DNA from: Paragemmobacter straminiformis
GTDB taxonomy: Bacteria > Pseudomonadota > Alphaproteobacteria > Rhodobacterales > Rhodobacteraceae
Assembly: GCF_014243445.1 (NCBI RefSeq)
Contig: NZ_JACLQD010000005.1
Location: 337,825 to 401,824, forward strand
Direction: 5' to 3'
Length of the DNA stretch: 64,000 bases
The notes beneath the pieces are model-generated. The model searched no databases, was not told the origin of the DNA, and was given only the letters and a program-made list of their open reading frames with translations. Positions 15,948 through 24,390 of this stretch are shown in pieces (position 1 is the stretch's first letter; the number at the start of each line of letters is the position of its first letter). The translations under genes were made by a program, and so were the position numbers.

Positions 15948-16409
15948 TCAGTGCTTGCGGAATTTGTCGAGGCTGACCACCTGCGCGTCATGCGCGGGCG
16001 GCGGATCGTCATCGCCATCGTCTTCGCCGTCATCCTCGTCCTCGTCGCTTTCGTCGTTATGGGTTTCGAAGCGCAGGCCGAATTCGACGGACGGGTCGAC
16101 GAAGGTGCGGACCGAATCGAAGGGGATGACGAGGGGTTCGGGCTGGTTGCCGAAGTTGAGCGTGACCGAGAAGCCTTCGTCGGTGACGGTGAGGTTTTCG
16201 AACCAGTGCTGGATCACCACGGTCATTTCCGAGGGGTAGCGCTGTTTCAGCCAGTCGGCGATGGCCACGTTGGGGTGGGTGGTGTCGAAGGTGATGAAGA
16301 AATGATGGGCGCCGGGAAGGCCGTTTTCGGAGACGTCCTGCAACACCGACTGGATCAGGCTGCGCATCGCCCGGTGCATCAGGTTTCCGTAATCGATGGA
16401 GCGGGCCAT
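15948..16409 (-). CDS. sspB: SspB-type ClpXP adaptor (alphaproteobacterial)
   Basis: A 153-residue protein of the stringent starvation protein B family, which tethers ssrA-tagged and other substrates to the ClpXP protease. The folded domain (about residues 1-115) contains HHFFITFDTTHPNVAIADWL and MTVVIQHWFENL. It is followed by an acidic linker (DESDEDEDDGEDDGDDD) and a short C-terminal tail VVSLDKFRKH that would dock on ClpX. ATG 16409 is chosen with AAGGACGA upstream; the frame is open 9 codons further. Confidence 0.9.
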   Translation of the reverse strand: MARSIDYGNLMHRAMRSLIQSVLQDVSENGLPGAHHFFITFDTTHPNVAIADWLKQRYPSEMTVVIQHWFENLTVTDEGFSVTLNFGNQPEPLVIPFDSVRTFVDPSVEFGLRFETHNDESDEDEDDGEDDGDDDPPPAHDAQVVSLDKFRKH

Positions 16410-16538
16410 TGGTCGTCCTTTCCCAGTTGGGTTCATTTAGGGCGGATTCGGCCCCGAAGGGAAGGGGGGAGAAGGCGGGAAGCGTGCGGGGATTTGCGCG
16501 GGGATTTGTGCGGGTGGCGGGATGGGCCGGAACGAAGA

Positions 16539-16564
16539 ACCCCGCCGGGGTGAACCGGCGGGGT
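16539..16564 (-). terminator. Predicted terminator downstream of apt
   Basis: A perfect 10-bp GC stem, ACCCCGCCGG / CCGGCGGGGT, with a 6-nt loop. On the minus strand it is followed by TCTTCGTTC. It lies between apt and sspB. Confidence 0.55.
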
Positions 16565-16640
16565 GGGGTGGGTGTGGTTTGCAAGCAGTCCGGGTTGCCC
16601 CGGCAAGGGTGAGTCGTAAGGGGCAGGTGTTAAGAAGCGG

Positions 16641-17171
16641 TTAAAGCCCCTCGAAGGCGCAGAGGGCGTGGACTTCCATTCCCATCGCCTCGAGCCGTTT
16701 GCGGCCGCCGAGGTCGGGCAGGTCGACGACGAAGGCGCAGCCCGCGATCTGGCCGCCAAGGCGTTCGATCAGGCGGATGCCCGCCTCGGCCGTGCCGCCG
16801 GTGGCCAGAAGGTCATCGACGAGCAGCACTTTCTCGCCCGGTTGCAGGGCGTCGTCGTGGATTTCCACCACCGCCTCGCCATATTCCAGCGTGTAGGACT
16901 GGCTGATCGTGGCGCCGGGGAGTTTGCCCTTTTTGCGGATCGGCACGAAGCCGGTGGACAGCTGGTGCGCGACCGCCCCGCCGAGGATGAAGCCGCGCGC
17001 CTCGAGCCCGGCGACCTTGTCGATGGGAAGGCCCGCGTAGGGGGCGAGCAGCTGGTCGACGCACATGCGAAAGCCGCGCGGATCGGCGAAGAGGGTGGTC
17101 ACATCGCGGAAGAGGATGCCTTCGTGCGGGAAGTCGACGATGGTGCGGATGTAGTCCTTGACGGTTTTCAT
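16641..17171 (-). CDS. apt: Adenine phosphoribosyltransferase
   Basis: A 176-residue cytoplasmic enzyme making AMP from adenine and PRPP. The PRPP-binding motif [14 protein letters not shown] lies near residues 118-131; [13 protein letters not shown] and the [10 protein letters not shown] flexible loop are also typical of Apt. It starts 4 bp after mtnP, whose product releases adenine, so the two genes form a salvage operon. Confidence 0.95.
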   Translation of the reverse strand: MKTVKDYIRTIVDFPHEGILFRDVTTLFADPRGFRMCVDQLLAPYAGLPIDKVAGLEARGFILGGAVAHQLSTGFVPIRKKGKLPGATISQSYTLEYGEAVVEIHDDALQPGEKVLLVDDLLATGGTAEAGIRLIERLGGQIAGCAFVVDLPDLGGRKRLEAMGMEVHALCAFEGL

Positions 17172-17175
17172 GGCT

Positions 17176-18036
17176 TCAGCCTTTGAGAACGCGGGCAGCG
17201 ACCGCGTCGAGTTTCGAGAGAAGGTCGGGGTCGCGCCTGTCGGGCGCGGTCATGATGGCATGGGTGAGCGCGTGGTCGCAGCCGTGGGTGCAGGCGGCGC
17301 GCTGGTCGAGAAGGGAGGGCAGGCGGGCGACCATGTCGCGGGCATGGCCTGCATTGGCGGTGAGGGTGGCTATGACCTGTGCCACATCGACGGCCGCGTG
17401 GTCGCCGTGCCAGCAGTCGTAATCCGTCACCATCGCGATCGAGGCGTAGCACAGCTCGGCCTCGCGGGCGAGTTTGGCTTCGGGCATGGCGGTCATGCCG
17501 ATCACATCCGCACCCCAGCTGCGGTAGAGCCGCGATTCGGCGCGGGTGGAGAATTGCGGCCCCTCCATCGCGAGATAGGTGGCGCCGCGGTGCAGGGTGA
17601 CGCCCTGAACCGCGGTGGCGCAGGCGGCGGAGAGGCGCGGGCAGGTCGGGTCGGAGAAGCCGACATGGGCGACGCAGCCCGCGCCGAAGAAGGATTTCGG
17701 CCGCGCGAAGGTGCGGTCGATGAACTGGTCGACAAGGACGAAATCGCCGGGGCGGTAATCCTCGCGCAGACTGCCCACGGCGGAGACGGCGACGAGGTCG
17801 GTGCAGCCGAGGCGCTTGAGCGCGTCGATATTGGCGCGGTAGTTGATGTCGGAGGGCGCGTGGACATGGCCGCGCCCGTGGCGGGGCAGGAAGGCCATCG
17901 GCGTGCCATGCAGGCGGCCGACGAGGATTTCGTCGGAGGGTTTGCCCCAAGGGGTCGAGACCTTGACCCATGACGCGCCTTCGAGCCCGTCGATCTGGTA
18001 AAGGCCCGATCCGCCGATCACGCCGATCATGGTCAT
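17176..18036 (-). CDS. mtnP: S-methyl-5'-thioadenosine phosphorylase
   Basis: A 286-residue enzyme that phosphorolyses methylthioadenosine to adenine and 5-methylthioribose-1-phosphate. Visible features include the phosphate-binding IGGSGLY at the N-terminus, HGRGH near residue 56, and [18 protein letters not shown] near 182. ATG 18036 is preceded by AAAGGGGACA. The adenine product is the substrate of the adjacent apt. No further methionine-salvage genes (mtnA and so on) are in the window. Confidence 0.95.
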   Translation of the reverse strand: MTMIGVIGGSGLYQIDGLEGASWVKVSTPWGKPSDEILVGRLHGTPMAFLPRHGRGHVHAPSDINYRANIDALKRLGCTDLVAVSAVGSLREDYRPGDFVLVDQFIDRTFARPKSFFGAGCVAHVGFSDPTCPRLSAACATAVQGVTLHRGATYLAMEGPQFSTRAESRLYRSWGADVIGMTAMPEAKLAREAELCYASIAMVTDYDCWHGDHAAVDVAQVIATLTANAGHARDMVARLPSLLDQRAACTHGCDHALTHAIMTAPDRRDPDLLSKLDAVAARVLKG

Positions 18037-18156
18037 GGCTGTCCCCTTTGTTTTGGGTCAAGCATAGCCGCAAGGCGCGGGTGCGCAAGGCGCGGGGGGA
18101 GAGGCGGGAGCGTGAAGGTGGGGGGCTGCGGTGAAACGGGAAGGAGGGAGCGGGGC

Positions 18157-18726
18157 ATGGATCTGGCGGGGCGACTGGCGGCGGGGATAAGGGCGGCGGT
18201 GGAGGCCGTGCCCGAGGCCGCGCCCTTTCTGGCCGATTGGCCCGGGGGCGCGGAGCGGCGGGCGCAGACGGCGGGAACGCTGCCCGTCTGCCGCTGGCTT
18301 GGCGGCATGGCGGGCGATCTGGCGGGGATGGTCGCAGGCGGGGCGGGGGCGCTGGAGTGGCGGCAAACCTATGGCGCGGGGGATTTCGGGGCGGAGTTCC
18401 TGAGCCGTTACGGCTGGACCGAGGTGGTGGGGCTGCGCGGGCCGATCCCGTCGGAGCGGGTGGCGGCGGGGTTCCTGCTTCTGGGGCCGGAGGTGACCTA
18501 TCCGCCCCACAAGCACGAGGCCGAGGAGGTCTATCTGCCGCTGTCGGGGCGGGCGTGGTGGCAGAAGGGCGAGGTCTGGCGGCAGGTCGAGCCGTTCACC
18601 GCGATCCACCATCCGGGTTGGGTGCCGCATGCGATGCGGACCGAAGGCGCGCCGCTGCTCGCGCTGTATCTGTGGCGCGGCGGGGATCTGGCGGCGAAGT
18701 CGGAGATCCTGCGCGAGGGTGGATGA
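18157..18726 (+). CDS. DMSP-lyase-like cupin protein
   Basis: A 189-residue protein of the dimethylsulfoniopropionate lyase (DddL/DddQ) cupin type. Key residues are visible in GFLLLGPEVTYPPHKHEAEEVYLPLSGRAWW (about residues 107-137), which carries the metal-binding His-x-His-x4-Glu and the Tyr. A second motif, IHHPGWVPHAMRT, lies near 149. DddL/DddQ cleave DMSP to dimethylsulfide and acrylate. ATG 18157 is favoured by AAGGAGGGAG upstream; an earlier ATG at 18112 lacks one. No acrylate-utilisation or DMSP-transport genes are adjacent, so activity toward DMSP is inferred from homology alone. Confidence 0.7.
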   Translation: MDLAGRLAAGIRAAVEAVPEAAPFLADWPGGAERRAQTAGTLPVCRWLGGMAGDLAGMVAGGAGALEWRQTYGAGDFGAEFLSRYGWTEVVGLRGPIPSERVAAGFLLLGPEVTYPPHKHEAEEVYLPLSGRAWWQKGEVWRQVEPFTAIHHPGWVPHAMRTEGAPLLALYLWRGGDLAAKSEILREGG

Positions 18727-18885
18727 ATTTTCTGCGAAAATTCATGGCCCCGATCCGGCCGAGCGGTGGGCGGTGTCGTGTGGAGCCGATGCCGTTGGGA
18801 GCCGATGCGGGGCGGAGCCGATGCGGGGCGGGGGGCCAGCCCCCCGCGCCCCCCGGAGTATTTTCGCAAGGATGAAGGGAAAGCG
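18724..18885. repeat. Palindrome, short tandem repeat and GATATTTGG-type element
   Basis: Between convergent genes. A 21-bp palindrome at 18724-18744 overlaps the stop of the cupin gene. Next come three imperfect copies of GGAGCCGATGC at about 18782-18822. A GC hairpin and CCCCCCGGAGTATTTTCGC with trailing AAGGATGAAG (about 18851-18878) follow. No gene is seen. Confidence 0.6.
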
Positions 18886-18889
18886 CGGG

Positions 18890-19474
18890 TCAGGTGTCGT
18901 CGGGGCGGAGTTTCTCGAACCGGTCGCGGATGATGGTGTAGTCGCGGTAGCCCATGCGGGCGACGGGGTGATAGGCGGTCACGTCGAAGCGGCCGTCGAT
19001 GATGCAATCGTCGCGCAGGTGGATGCCCGTCACCTCGCCGATCACCAGACGGTTGCCGCTGCCGCGCAGGGTGACGATCTCGACCAGCCGGCATTCGAGG
19101 ATGGCGGGGGCGCCTGCCACGGCGGGGCAGTCGATGGTTGTGCATTCGGCCTTGGCTATGGCGCAGGCCGCGAATTCGTCGGTGCCGTGCGGGAAGCCGG
19201 CCGAGGTTTCGGACATGGGGTCGAGCATCGCCGATTCGACGATGGAGGCGGAGAAAACGCCGGTTTCCTGAATATTCGTGACGCTGTCCTTGATGCCGGT
19301 GGAGGAGAACATCAGTTGCGGCGGGGTGTAGGCGACGGCGTTGAAGAAGGAATAGGGGGCGAGGTTGTCGCCCCGTGATCCGCGCGTGGCGATCCAGCCG
19401 ATGGGGCGGGGGCTGATGATCGCGTTGAACGGGTTGTGCGGCAGTCCGTGGCCGTCTTGGGGGCGGTAGAACAT
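18890..19474 (-). CDS. Flavin reductase family protein (FMN-binding split barrel)
   Basis: A 194-residue protein of the flavin reductase-like/FMN-binding split-barrel family. It starts MFYRPQDGHGLPHNPFNAI and continues with the conserved SPRPIGWIAT and NLAPYSFFNAVAYTPP. Such enzymes reduce or bind FMN, often for a partner monooxygenase, but no partner is adjacent. The start at 19474 fits the family; the frame remains open upstream. Confidence 0.85.
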   Translation of the reverse strand: MFYRPQDGHGLPHNPFNAIISPRPIGWIATRGSRGDNLAPYSFFNAVAYTPPQLMFSSTGIKDSVTNIQETGVFSASIVESAMLDPMSETSAGFPHGTDEFAACAIAKAECTTIDCPAVAGAPAILECRLVEIVTLRGSGNRLVIGEVTGIHLRDDCIIDGRFDVTAYHPVARMGYRDYTIIRDRFEKLRPDDT

Positions 19475-19557
19475 GGGCTGGCTTTCGTTGGTTTGAACCT
19501 GACGTAGCCCCGTGTTACGGGCGTTTCCAGAGGATTCGGTTTTGGGATGGCGCGCGC

Positions 19558-20043
19558 GTGTACCGGCTTGAGGAAGAGACCGAGGACGACTGGTGGGAGG
19601 TGGAGGCGCTTTACGACCTGTGCTTCTCGCCGGGGCGGACGGCGCTGTCTTCCTATCGGCTGCGCGACGGGGTGCCGACGGTGGCGGCGCTGTGCCTGAC
19701 GCTGCGCGACGATGACGGAACGCTGGCTGCCGCAATCCGCTATTGGCCGGTCGAGGTGGGCGGGCAGGATGCGCTGCTGCTTGGCCCCGTGGCGGTCCAC
19801 CCCACACGGCAGGGCGAGGGGCTGGGCGGTTTGCTGATCAACGAAAGCATGGCCGAGGCGCGGCGTCTGGGCTGGGAGCGGGTGATGCTGGTGGGGGATG
19901 CGCCCTATTACGCGCGATTCGGCTTCAAGAAGCTGGAGGGGGTCGAGATGCCGCCGCCGACGAACCCCGACCGCATCCTTGGCTTTGCGCTGAAGCGCGG
20001 GGCATGGGACGGGGTGACGGGGCTGGTGACCAAGGCGACGTGA
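19558..20043 (+). CDS. GNAT family N-acetyltransferase (YhbS-like)
   Basis: A 161-residue acetyltransferase. The acetyl-CoA-binding motif A is visible as LGPVAVHPTRQGEGLGGLLI (about residues 75-95), followed by the YhbS-type VMLVGDAPYYARFGF. The substrate is unknown. It starts with GTG at 19558 and is divergent from the flavin reductase gene, leaving 83 bp for both promoters. Confidence 0.85.
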   Translation: MYRLEEETEDDWWEVEALYDLCFSPGRTALSSYRLRDGVPTVAALCLTLRDDDGTLAAAIRYWPVEVGGQDALLLGPVAVHPTRQGEGLGGLLINESMAEARRLGWERVMLVGDAPYYARFGFKKLEGVEMPPPTNPDRILGFALKRGAWDGVTGLVTKAT

Positions 20044-20082
20044 CGTCTTGCGGCAGGCCCTTGCGCGCCCCACATTGGCAGG

Positions 20083-20844
20083 ATGGATGCCGAGATCAAC
20101 CTTCCCGCCATAGCCGCCCCCGACCGCAGCGCGGAGATCGCAGCCCTTGCGCGCCGATACCGGCGGGCCAACGGGCCGGTGATGGGTTTGGTCAACCGGC
20201 TGGGCGGCAGTCTGGAAGCGCGGATGGAGAGCCTGCCCGAAGGGGTGCGGCGGCAGATCGAGACGGTGACCGAACGCGCCCTGCTGGCAGCGCATGGTCT
20301 GGCGGGGATCGGGGCGCGGGGGCCGGATCTGGGCCGCAACGGGCCGATGGCGGCGGCGATGCTGTCGGGGGCCGTGGGCGGCGCGGGGGGGCTTGTCACC
20401 TCGGTCGCGGAATTGCCGGTGACGGTGACGGTGATGCTGCACGCGATCCGCAATGCGGCGGTGGAACAGGGGTTCGACCCCGATGATCCGGCGATACGGG
20501 CCGAATGTCTGCGGGTGTTCACGGCGGGATCGCCGCTTGCGTCGGATGACGGGGTGAACACCTCGTTCCTGTCGGCGCGGCTGACGGTGACGGGGCCTGC
20601 GCTTCAGCGGCTGGTGGCGACGGTCGCGCCGAAGCTGGCGACGGCGCTGGGGCAGAAGCTGGCGGCGCAGGCGGTGCCCGTGCTGGGGGCGGTGGCAGGC
20701 GCGGGGCTGAACGCGGCGTTCCTGCGCTATTACCGCGAGATGGCCGAGATCCGCTTTGCGCTGCTGCGTCTGGCCGAGCAGCACGGGGCCGAGGCGATAC
20801 TTGATGCCTTTGCCCGTGCGGTGGCCCCGAAGCGGCTGGGCTAG
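20083..20844 (+). CDS. EcsC family protein
   Basis: A 253-residue EcsC-domain protein of unknown biochemical role. Glycine- and alanine-rich helical stretches are typical of the family (AAMLSGAVGGAGGLVTSVAELPVTVTVMLHAIRN near 105-135, and LGAVAGAGLNAAFLRYYREMAEIRFALLRL near 205-235). It follows the GNAT gene by 39 bp and is probably co-transcribed. Its stop codon directly abuts the stop of the convergent benE gene. Confidence 0.82.
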   Translation: MDAEINLPAIAAPDRSAEIAALARRYRRANGPVMGLVNRLGGSLEARMESLPEGVRRQIETVTERALLAAHGLAGIGARGPDLGRNGPMAAAMLSGAVGGAGGLVTSVAELPVTVTVMLHAIRNAAVEQGFDPDDPAIRAECLRVFTAGSPLASDDGVNTSFLSARLTVTGPALQRLVATVAPKLATALGQKLAAQAVPVLGAVAGAGLNAAFLRYYREMAEIRFALLRLAEQHGAEAILDAFARAVAPKRLG

Positions 20845-21987
20845 CTAGCGGCGCAGGCGTTCCGCAGCATAGATGGCAAGCCCTGCGAGCAGGCCCCAGA
20901 AGGCGGCGCCGATGCCCGCAAAGGCGGTGCCCGAGGCGGTGACGGCAAGGGTGATGGTGGCGGCAAAACGCTGGTCGGGCGTGGCGAAGGCGCCGGTCAG
21001 CGCCCCCATGAGCGGGCCGAGCAGCGCCAGCGCCACAAGGGCCGTCATCAGCGGCGGCGGCAAGGCGGTGAGCAGGGCGATGACGACCGGACCCGTCAGC
21101 CCCAGCGCGACCCAGACGCCCGCATAGGCAAGACCCACCTTCCAGCGCTGGCTGCGGTCGGGGTGGACATCGTCGCCCATGCAGATCGCCGCCGTGATGG
21201 CGGCCATGTTCACCGTATGCGCCCCGAACAGCGCGGCAAGGGCCGAGATGCCGCCCGTGACCCCGAGGGCGGCGCGGACCGGCGGCTCGTATCCTGCCGC
21301 GCGCATGGTCGCGAAGCCGGGCAGGTTCTGCGAGGCCATCGTGACCAGATAGAGCGGCAGGCCGAGGCCGATCAGGGCGGCGGCGTGGAAGTCCGGCCGG
21401 ATCAGCACGGGGGCGGGGGGAATGGCAGGCAAGGCCGGCAGGACGGCGGCCCCCGTGGCGAAGGCCAGCGCAAGGCCGAGGGCGAGGGCCGCCAGAACCG
21501 CGATCGCCGGGTTCTTCAACCGGACAAGGGCGAATACGGCCACCATGGGAAAGACCAGCAGGGGGGCGGCCTGCGCTGCCCCCGCGCCCTTGAGGCAGAA
21601 GGGCAGCAGCACCCCGGCGAGCATCGCCCCTGCGATGCCGTCGGGAATGCGGGCGACCAGCGCGCCAAGCGGGCGCAGCGCCCCCGTGGCCGCGACCAGC
21701 AGCGCCGCGAGGAGAAAGGCCCCCACGCCTTCGGCCATGGTGAAGCCCGTGCTTGCGGCGATCAGGGCGGCGCCGGGGGTGCTCCAGGCCAGAACCACCG
21801 GCACGCGGTGCCATGTGGACAGGATCGCCGTGCCCGCCGCCTTGGCGAAGCAGACGGCCATGACCCAGCTTGCGGTTTCGGCAGGGCTTGCGCCAAGGGC
21901 GGCGGCGGCGGCCAGCACCAGCGCGATGGTCGAGCCGTATCCCACCAGCGCCGCGACGAGGGCTGCCGAAAAAAGCGATGCACGCAT
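20845..21987 (-). CDS. BenE family (benzoate/H+ symporter-like) transporter
   Basis: A 380-residue inner-membrane protein with about 11-12 hydrophobic helices. It shows the BenE-type signatures VVLAWSTPGAALIA, LGLPLYLVTMASQNLPG and LFGAHTVNMAAITAAICMG. The family is named for benzoate uptake, but the substrate here is unproven. No benzoate-degradation genes are nearby. Confidence 0.85.
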   Translation of the reverse strand: MRASLFSAALVAALVGYGSTIALVLAAAAALGASPAETASWVMAVCFAKAAGTAILSTWHRVPVVLAWSTPGAALIAASTGFTMAEGVGAFLLAALLVAATGALRPLGALVARIPDGIAGAMLAGVLLPFCLKGAGAAQAAPLLVFPMVAVFALVRLKNPAIAVLAALALGLALAFATGAAVLPALPAIPPAPVLIRPDFHAAALIGLGLPLYLVTMASQNLPGFATMRAAGYEPPVRAALGVTGGISALAALFGAHTVNMAAITAAICMGDDVHPDRSQRWKVGLAYAGVWVALGLTGPVVIALLTALPPPLMTALVALALLGPLMGALTGAFATPDQRFAATITLAVTASGTAFAGIGAAFWGLLAGLAIYAAERLRR

Positions 21988-22053
21988 GAAGAACCCCGTC
22001 CTGATCGGGGCGGACTATCGGCAAAGCGCGGGGGTGATGCAAGCGGCCTCGCC

Positions 22054-22125
22054 CCTTCCTCTTGCCCCAAATATCCTCGGGGGGTGAGGGCCGGAACGGC
22101 CCGAGGGGGGCGGAAGGCCCCCCTT
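22054..22125 (-). repeat. GATATTTGG-type intergenic element (reverse orientation)
   Basis: Reading the minus strand: a GC-rich inverted repeat (GGGGGGCC, about 22100-22122) is followed by CACCCCCCGAGGATATTTGG and GGCAAGAGGAAG. It lies between benE and the end of the small-RNA array and may terminate the latter. Confidence 0.6.
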
Positions 22126-22225
22126 TGCCTTGCCCCGCGTGCATCCCGCAAGGCGCCGCGCGCATGCGCATCGGGCCGGCGGCGGCATGCCGCGCGGTGG
22201 GGTCAGGCTTTGACGGGGGGGGGAA

Positions 22226-22300
22226 GGGCGCGGCGGTTCCGGGGAGGAGGTCGGAACCGCCGCTCTTTACGATCTGCCCCAGGGAGGAGGAGGGGGCCTA
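22226..22300 (-). ncRNA. ccsR4: CcsR-like small RNA, fourth (distal) unit
   Basis: A two-hairpin unit on the minus strand. The first hairpin has a short stem, GGCCCC-type (22276-22297). The second has a perfect 11-bp stem at 22253-22263 / 22230-22240. Both loops expose CCTCCTCCC. Boundaries are approximate. It is the last of four such units downstream of the DUF1127 gene, the arrangement described for CcsR1-4 in Rhodobacter sphaeroides. Confidence 0.75.
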
Positions 22301-22345
22301 TCGATCCTGTTCGGGCGCGTGCCGCATCGGCGCTGCCCTGAAGTT

Positions 22346-22418
22346 TAGCGCGACGACCCCGGGGAGGAGGTCGGGGTCGTCGCTGGTCCGAAGGGCCAGG
22401 GAGGAGGAGGGCCCGTCG
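22346..22418 (-). ncRNA. ccsR3: CcsR-like small RNA, third unit
   Basis: Minus strand. Hairpin with stem GGGCC/GGCCC-type arms (22410-22414 / 22393-22397), then a perfect 11-bp stem (22373-22383 / 22350-22360). Each loop carries CCTCCTCCC. Ends are estimated from the stems. Confidence 0.78.
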
Positions 22419-22451
22419 TACACCGGTGGAAGCGCGAGGGCTTCCGGAAAG

Positions 22452-22526
22452 GGTCGCGGCGACCTCAGGGAGGAGGAGGAGGTCGCCGCTTCTACGATCG
22501 GCCCAGGGAGGAGGTTGGGCCTTTCG
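22452..22526 (-). ncRNA. ccsR2: CcsR-like small RNA, second unit
   Basis: Minus strand. Hairpin with 6-bp arms GGCCCA/TGGGCC (22516-22521 / 22500-22505), then a perfect 11-bp stem (22479-22489 / 22456-22466). Each loop carries CCTCCTCCC. Confidence 0.78.
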
Positions 22527-22567
22527 GTCTGGTTTGGACGCTTTCGCCGCAGCGGGGCATCCGGATC

Positions 22568-22646
22568 AAAGTGCGGCGACGCCAGGGAGGAGGAGAAGCG
22601 CCGCCGCTTTTGCCATGAACCCCGGGAGGAGGTGGGGTTCAGCAAA
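22568..22646 (-). ncRNA. ccsR1: CcsR-like small RNA, first (proximal) unit
   Basis: Minus strand, starting just after the DUF1127 stop. Hairpin with 8-bp arms (22634-22641 / 22616-22623), then a longer stem with one mismatch (22598-22607 / 22573-22582). Both loops carry CCTCCTCCC. It is probably processed from the ccaF1 transcript, as reported for the R. sphaeroides locus. Confidence 0.78.
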
Positions 22647-22652
22647 GAAACC

Positions 22653-22871
22653 TTATTTGCCGTAAGCCGCTTCGCGGGCCACGGTTGCGATGTCGAAACG
22701 CGACAGGCCCAGATCGGCAAGCTCGCGGTCGGTGAGGATGTTCAGCTCGCGCACGGTCTGGTTATAGACAGCGCGGCGTGCGATCATCGTCTTGAGTTGC
22801 GCCAGAGCGCCGGAGAAGCGGTCAGCCAGAGTCACGTTGGCGGCACGGGCGGTAAAGTTCACATAAGCCAT
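22653..22871 (-). CDS. ccaF1: Small DUF1127 protein, CcaF1-like
   Basis: A 72-residue basic protein with the C-terminal DUF1127 motif TVRELNILTDRELADLGLSRFDI (split here as residues 39-61). In R. sphaeroides the equivalent DUF1127 protein (RSP_6037, CcaF1) was reported as an RNA-binding protein affecting sRNA maturation and RNA turnover, and it is cotranscribed with CcsR1-4. The same order is seen here: DUF1127 gene, 6-bp gap, then eight CCTCCTCCC hairpins. ATG 22871 gives the usual MAYVN start; the frame is open upstream to about 22988 without a site. Confidence 0.88.
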   Translation of the reverse strand: MAYVNFTARAANVTLADRFSGALAQLKTMIARRAVYNQTVRELNILTDRELADLGLSRFDIATVAREAAYGK

Positions 22872-22934
22872 TTCATCAGCCTCAGTTTGCGGTTTCCATC
22901 GAACGACGTTCTTGGTTGCGTCGCTGTTAGGGGT

Positions 22935-22963
22935 AACATGGGGCAAATGCTGCAGTTGCACAA
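22935..22963 (-). promoter_or_regulatory. Possible alternative-sigma promoter for ccaF1-ccsR
   Basis: On the minus strand, TTGTGC (22963-22958), 17 bp, CATGTT (22940-22935), about 65 bp upstream of the ccaF1 start. The R. sphaeroides locus is transcribed by RpoHI/RpoHII; I offer this as the best candidate, not a firm match. Confidence 0.25.
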
Positions 22964-23080
22964 TGCAGCCTCTCCGCAATGCCGCCATGCAGCATGCGCA
23001 TGGCTGGACGTCGTGAAATTGTCATGATTAACAATGGTATCGCCGAAAATATGGGCGTTCGGCGAACAGTCCCTTGCGCT

Positions 23081-23110
23081 TTGGCTGCAAGATGCGGACT
23101 TAGGTATGTA
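23081..23110 (+). promoter_or_regulatory. Predicted mrp promoter
   Basis: TTGGCT at 23081-23086, 18 bp, TATGTA at 23105-23110, 32 bp before the mrp start. Confidence 0.35.
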
Positions 23111-23142
23111 AAGGTTGCCATGAAACAGAAGCCGAGGATGCC

Positions 23143-24216
23143 ATGACCGTGACCCGCGACGATATTCTGCGCCAGCTTTCCGGCGTTGCCTTGCCCGGTG
23201 GGGGCGATCTGGTGTCGCGCGATCTGATTCGCGCGGTGACAATCGAGGGTGGCACGGTGCGTTTCGTGATCGAGGCGGCAACGCCCGACGAGGCGCGGGC
23301 GCTGGCCCCCTATCAGGCGGCGGCGGAAGCGGCGGTCAAGGCGCTGGCCGGGGTCACGGCGGTTCAGGTGGTGATGACGGCGCATGGGCCAAGCGCCAAG
23401 CCCGCGCCGCCGAGCCTGAAGATCGGCCAGCACCCGACGCCGCAGCAGGGCGGGCCGCAAAAGGTTTCGGGCGTGGACCGGATCATCGCGGTGGGGTCGG
23501 GCAAGGGGGGCGTGGGCAAATCGACGGTCTCGTCGAACCTTGCCGTTGCCTTGGCGCGGCAGGGACGCAGGGTCGGGTTGCTGGATGCCGATATCTACGG
23601 CCCGAGCCAGCCGCGCATGATGGGCGTGAACCGCCGCCCCGCCAGCCCCGACGGCAAGATCATCGAACCCATCGTCGCGCACGGCGTCACGATGATGTCC
23701 ATCGGGCTGATGCTGAAAGAGGACGAGGCGGTGATCTGGCGCGGGCCGATGATCATGGGGGCCTTGCAGCAGCTTTTGACGCAGGTGGCCTGGGGCCATC
23801 TGGATGTGCTGATCGTCGATCTGCCGCCGGGGACGGGGGATATCCAGTTGACGCTGTGCCAGCGGACGCAGTTGACGGGGGCGATCGTGGTCTCGACCCC
23901 GCAGGATGTGGCGCTGCTGGATGCGCGCAAGGCGCTGGACATGTTCCAGAAGCTGAAAACGCCGGTGCTGGGGCTGATCGAGAACATGTCTTCGTATGTC
24001 TGCCCGAATTGCGGGCACGAGGCGCATATCTTCGGGCATGGCGGCGTGGCCGAGGAGGCGCGCAAGCTGGACTTGCCCTTCCTCGGGGAATTGCCGCTTG
24101 CTCTCGAGGTGCGCGTGGCGGGCGATGCGGGCACGCCTGTCGCGGCGGGCGACGGTCCGGTGGCCGAAGCCTATGCGCGGCTGGCGCATCGGCTGATCGC
24201 GGGCGGGATGGCGTGA
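23143..24216 (+). CDS. mrp: Iron-sulfur cluster carrier protein Mrp/ApbC
   Basis: A 357-residue P-loop ATPase that carries Fe-S clusters to apoproteins. The N-terminal MIP18/DUF59-type domain spans about residues 1-85. A linker leads to the deviant Walker [18 protein letters not shown] (about 119-135) and switch segments [10 protein letters not shown] and DLPPGTGD. The cluster-binding CxxC is in [10 protein letters not shown] (near 288). ATG follows GCCGAGGATGCC. It is divergent from ccaF1. Confidence 0.93.
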   Translation: MTVTRDDILRQLSGVALPGGGDLVSRDLIRAVTIEGGTVRFVIEAATPDEARALAPYQAAAEAAVKALAGVTAVQVVMTAHGPSAKPAPPSLKIGQHPTPQQGGPQKVSGVDRIIAVGSGKGGVGKSTVSSNLAVALARQGRRVGLLDADIYGPSQPRMMGVNRRPASPDGKIIEPIVAHGVTMMSIGLMLKEDEAVIWRGPMIMGALQQLLTQVAWGHLDVLIVDLPPGTGDIQLTLCQRTQLTGAIVVSTPQDVALLDARKALDMFQKLKTPVLGLIENMSSYVCPNCGHEAHIFGHGGVAEEARKLDLPFLGELPLALEVRVAGDAGTPVAAGDGPVAEAYARLAHRLIAGGMA

Positions 24217-24344
24217 CGCGCGGGTAAGGCGCCTGTCGCAACCGGACGGCGCGGCAAGGCCCCGAAGCGGTGACGGCGGCGCTGCGTGGGGCGGGTGCGC
24301 ACGGGAAAGCGCGGGACGCGGCATCACGGCGAATCACTTTGGCG

Positions 24345-24390
24345 GGAATGCGTGGGAAATCCGGGGTCAAACCCCGGATTTCTGCATTCC
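24345..24390 (+). terminator. Strong stem-loop downstream of mrp
   Basis: A perfect 11-bp stem, GAAATCCGGGG (24356-24366) / CCCCGGATTTC (24372-24382), with loop TCAAA. It is extended by GGAATGC (24345-24351) / GCATTCC (24384-24390). There is no long U-tract, so it could be a terminator or another structured element. I see nothing else between mrp and the mraZ promoter region. Confidence 0.5.
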
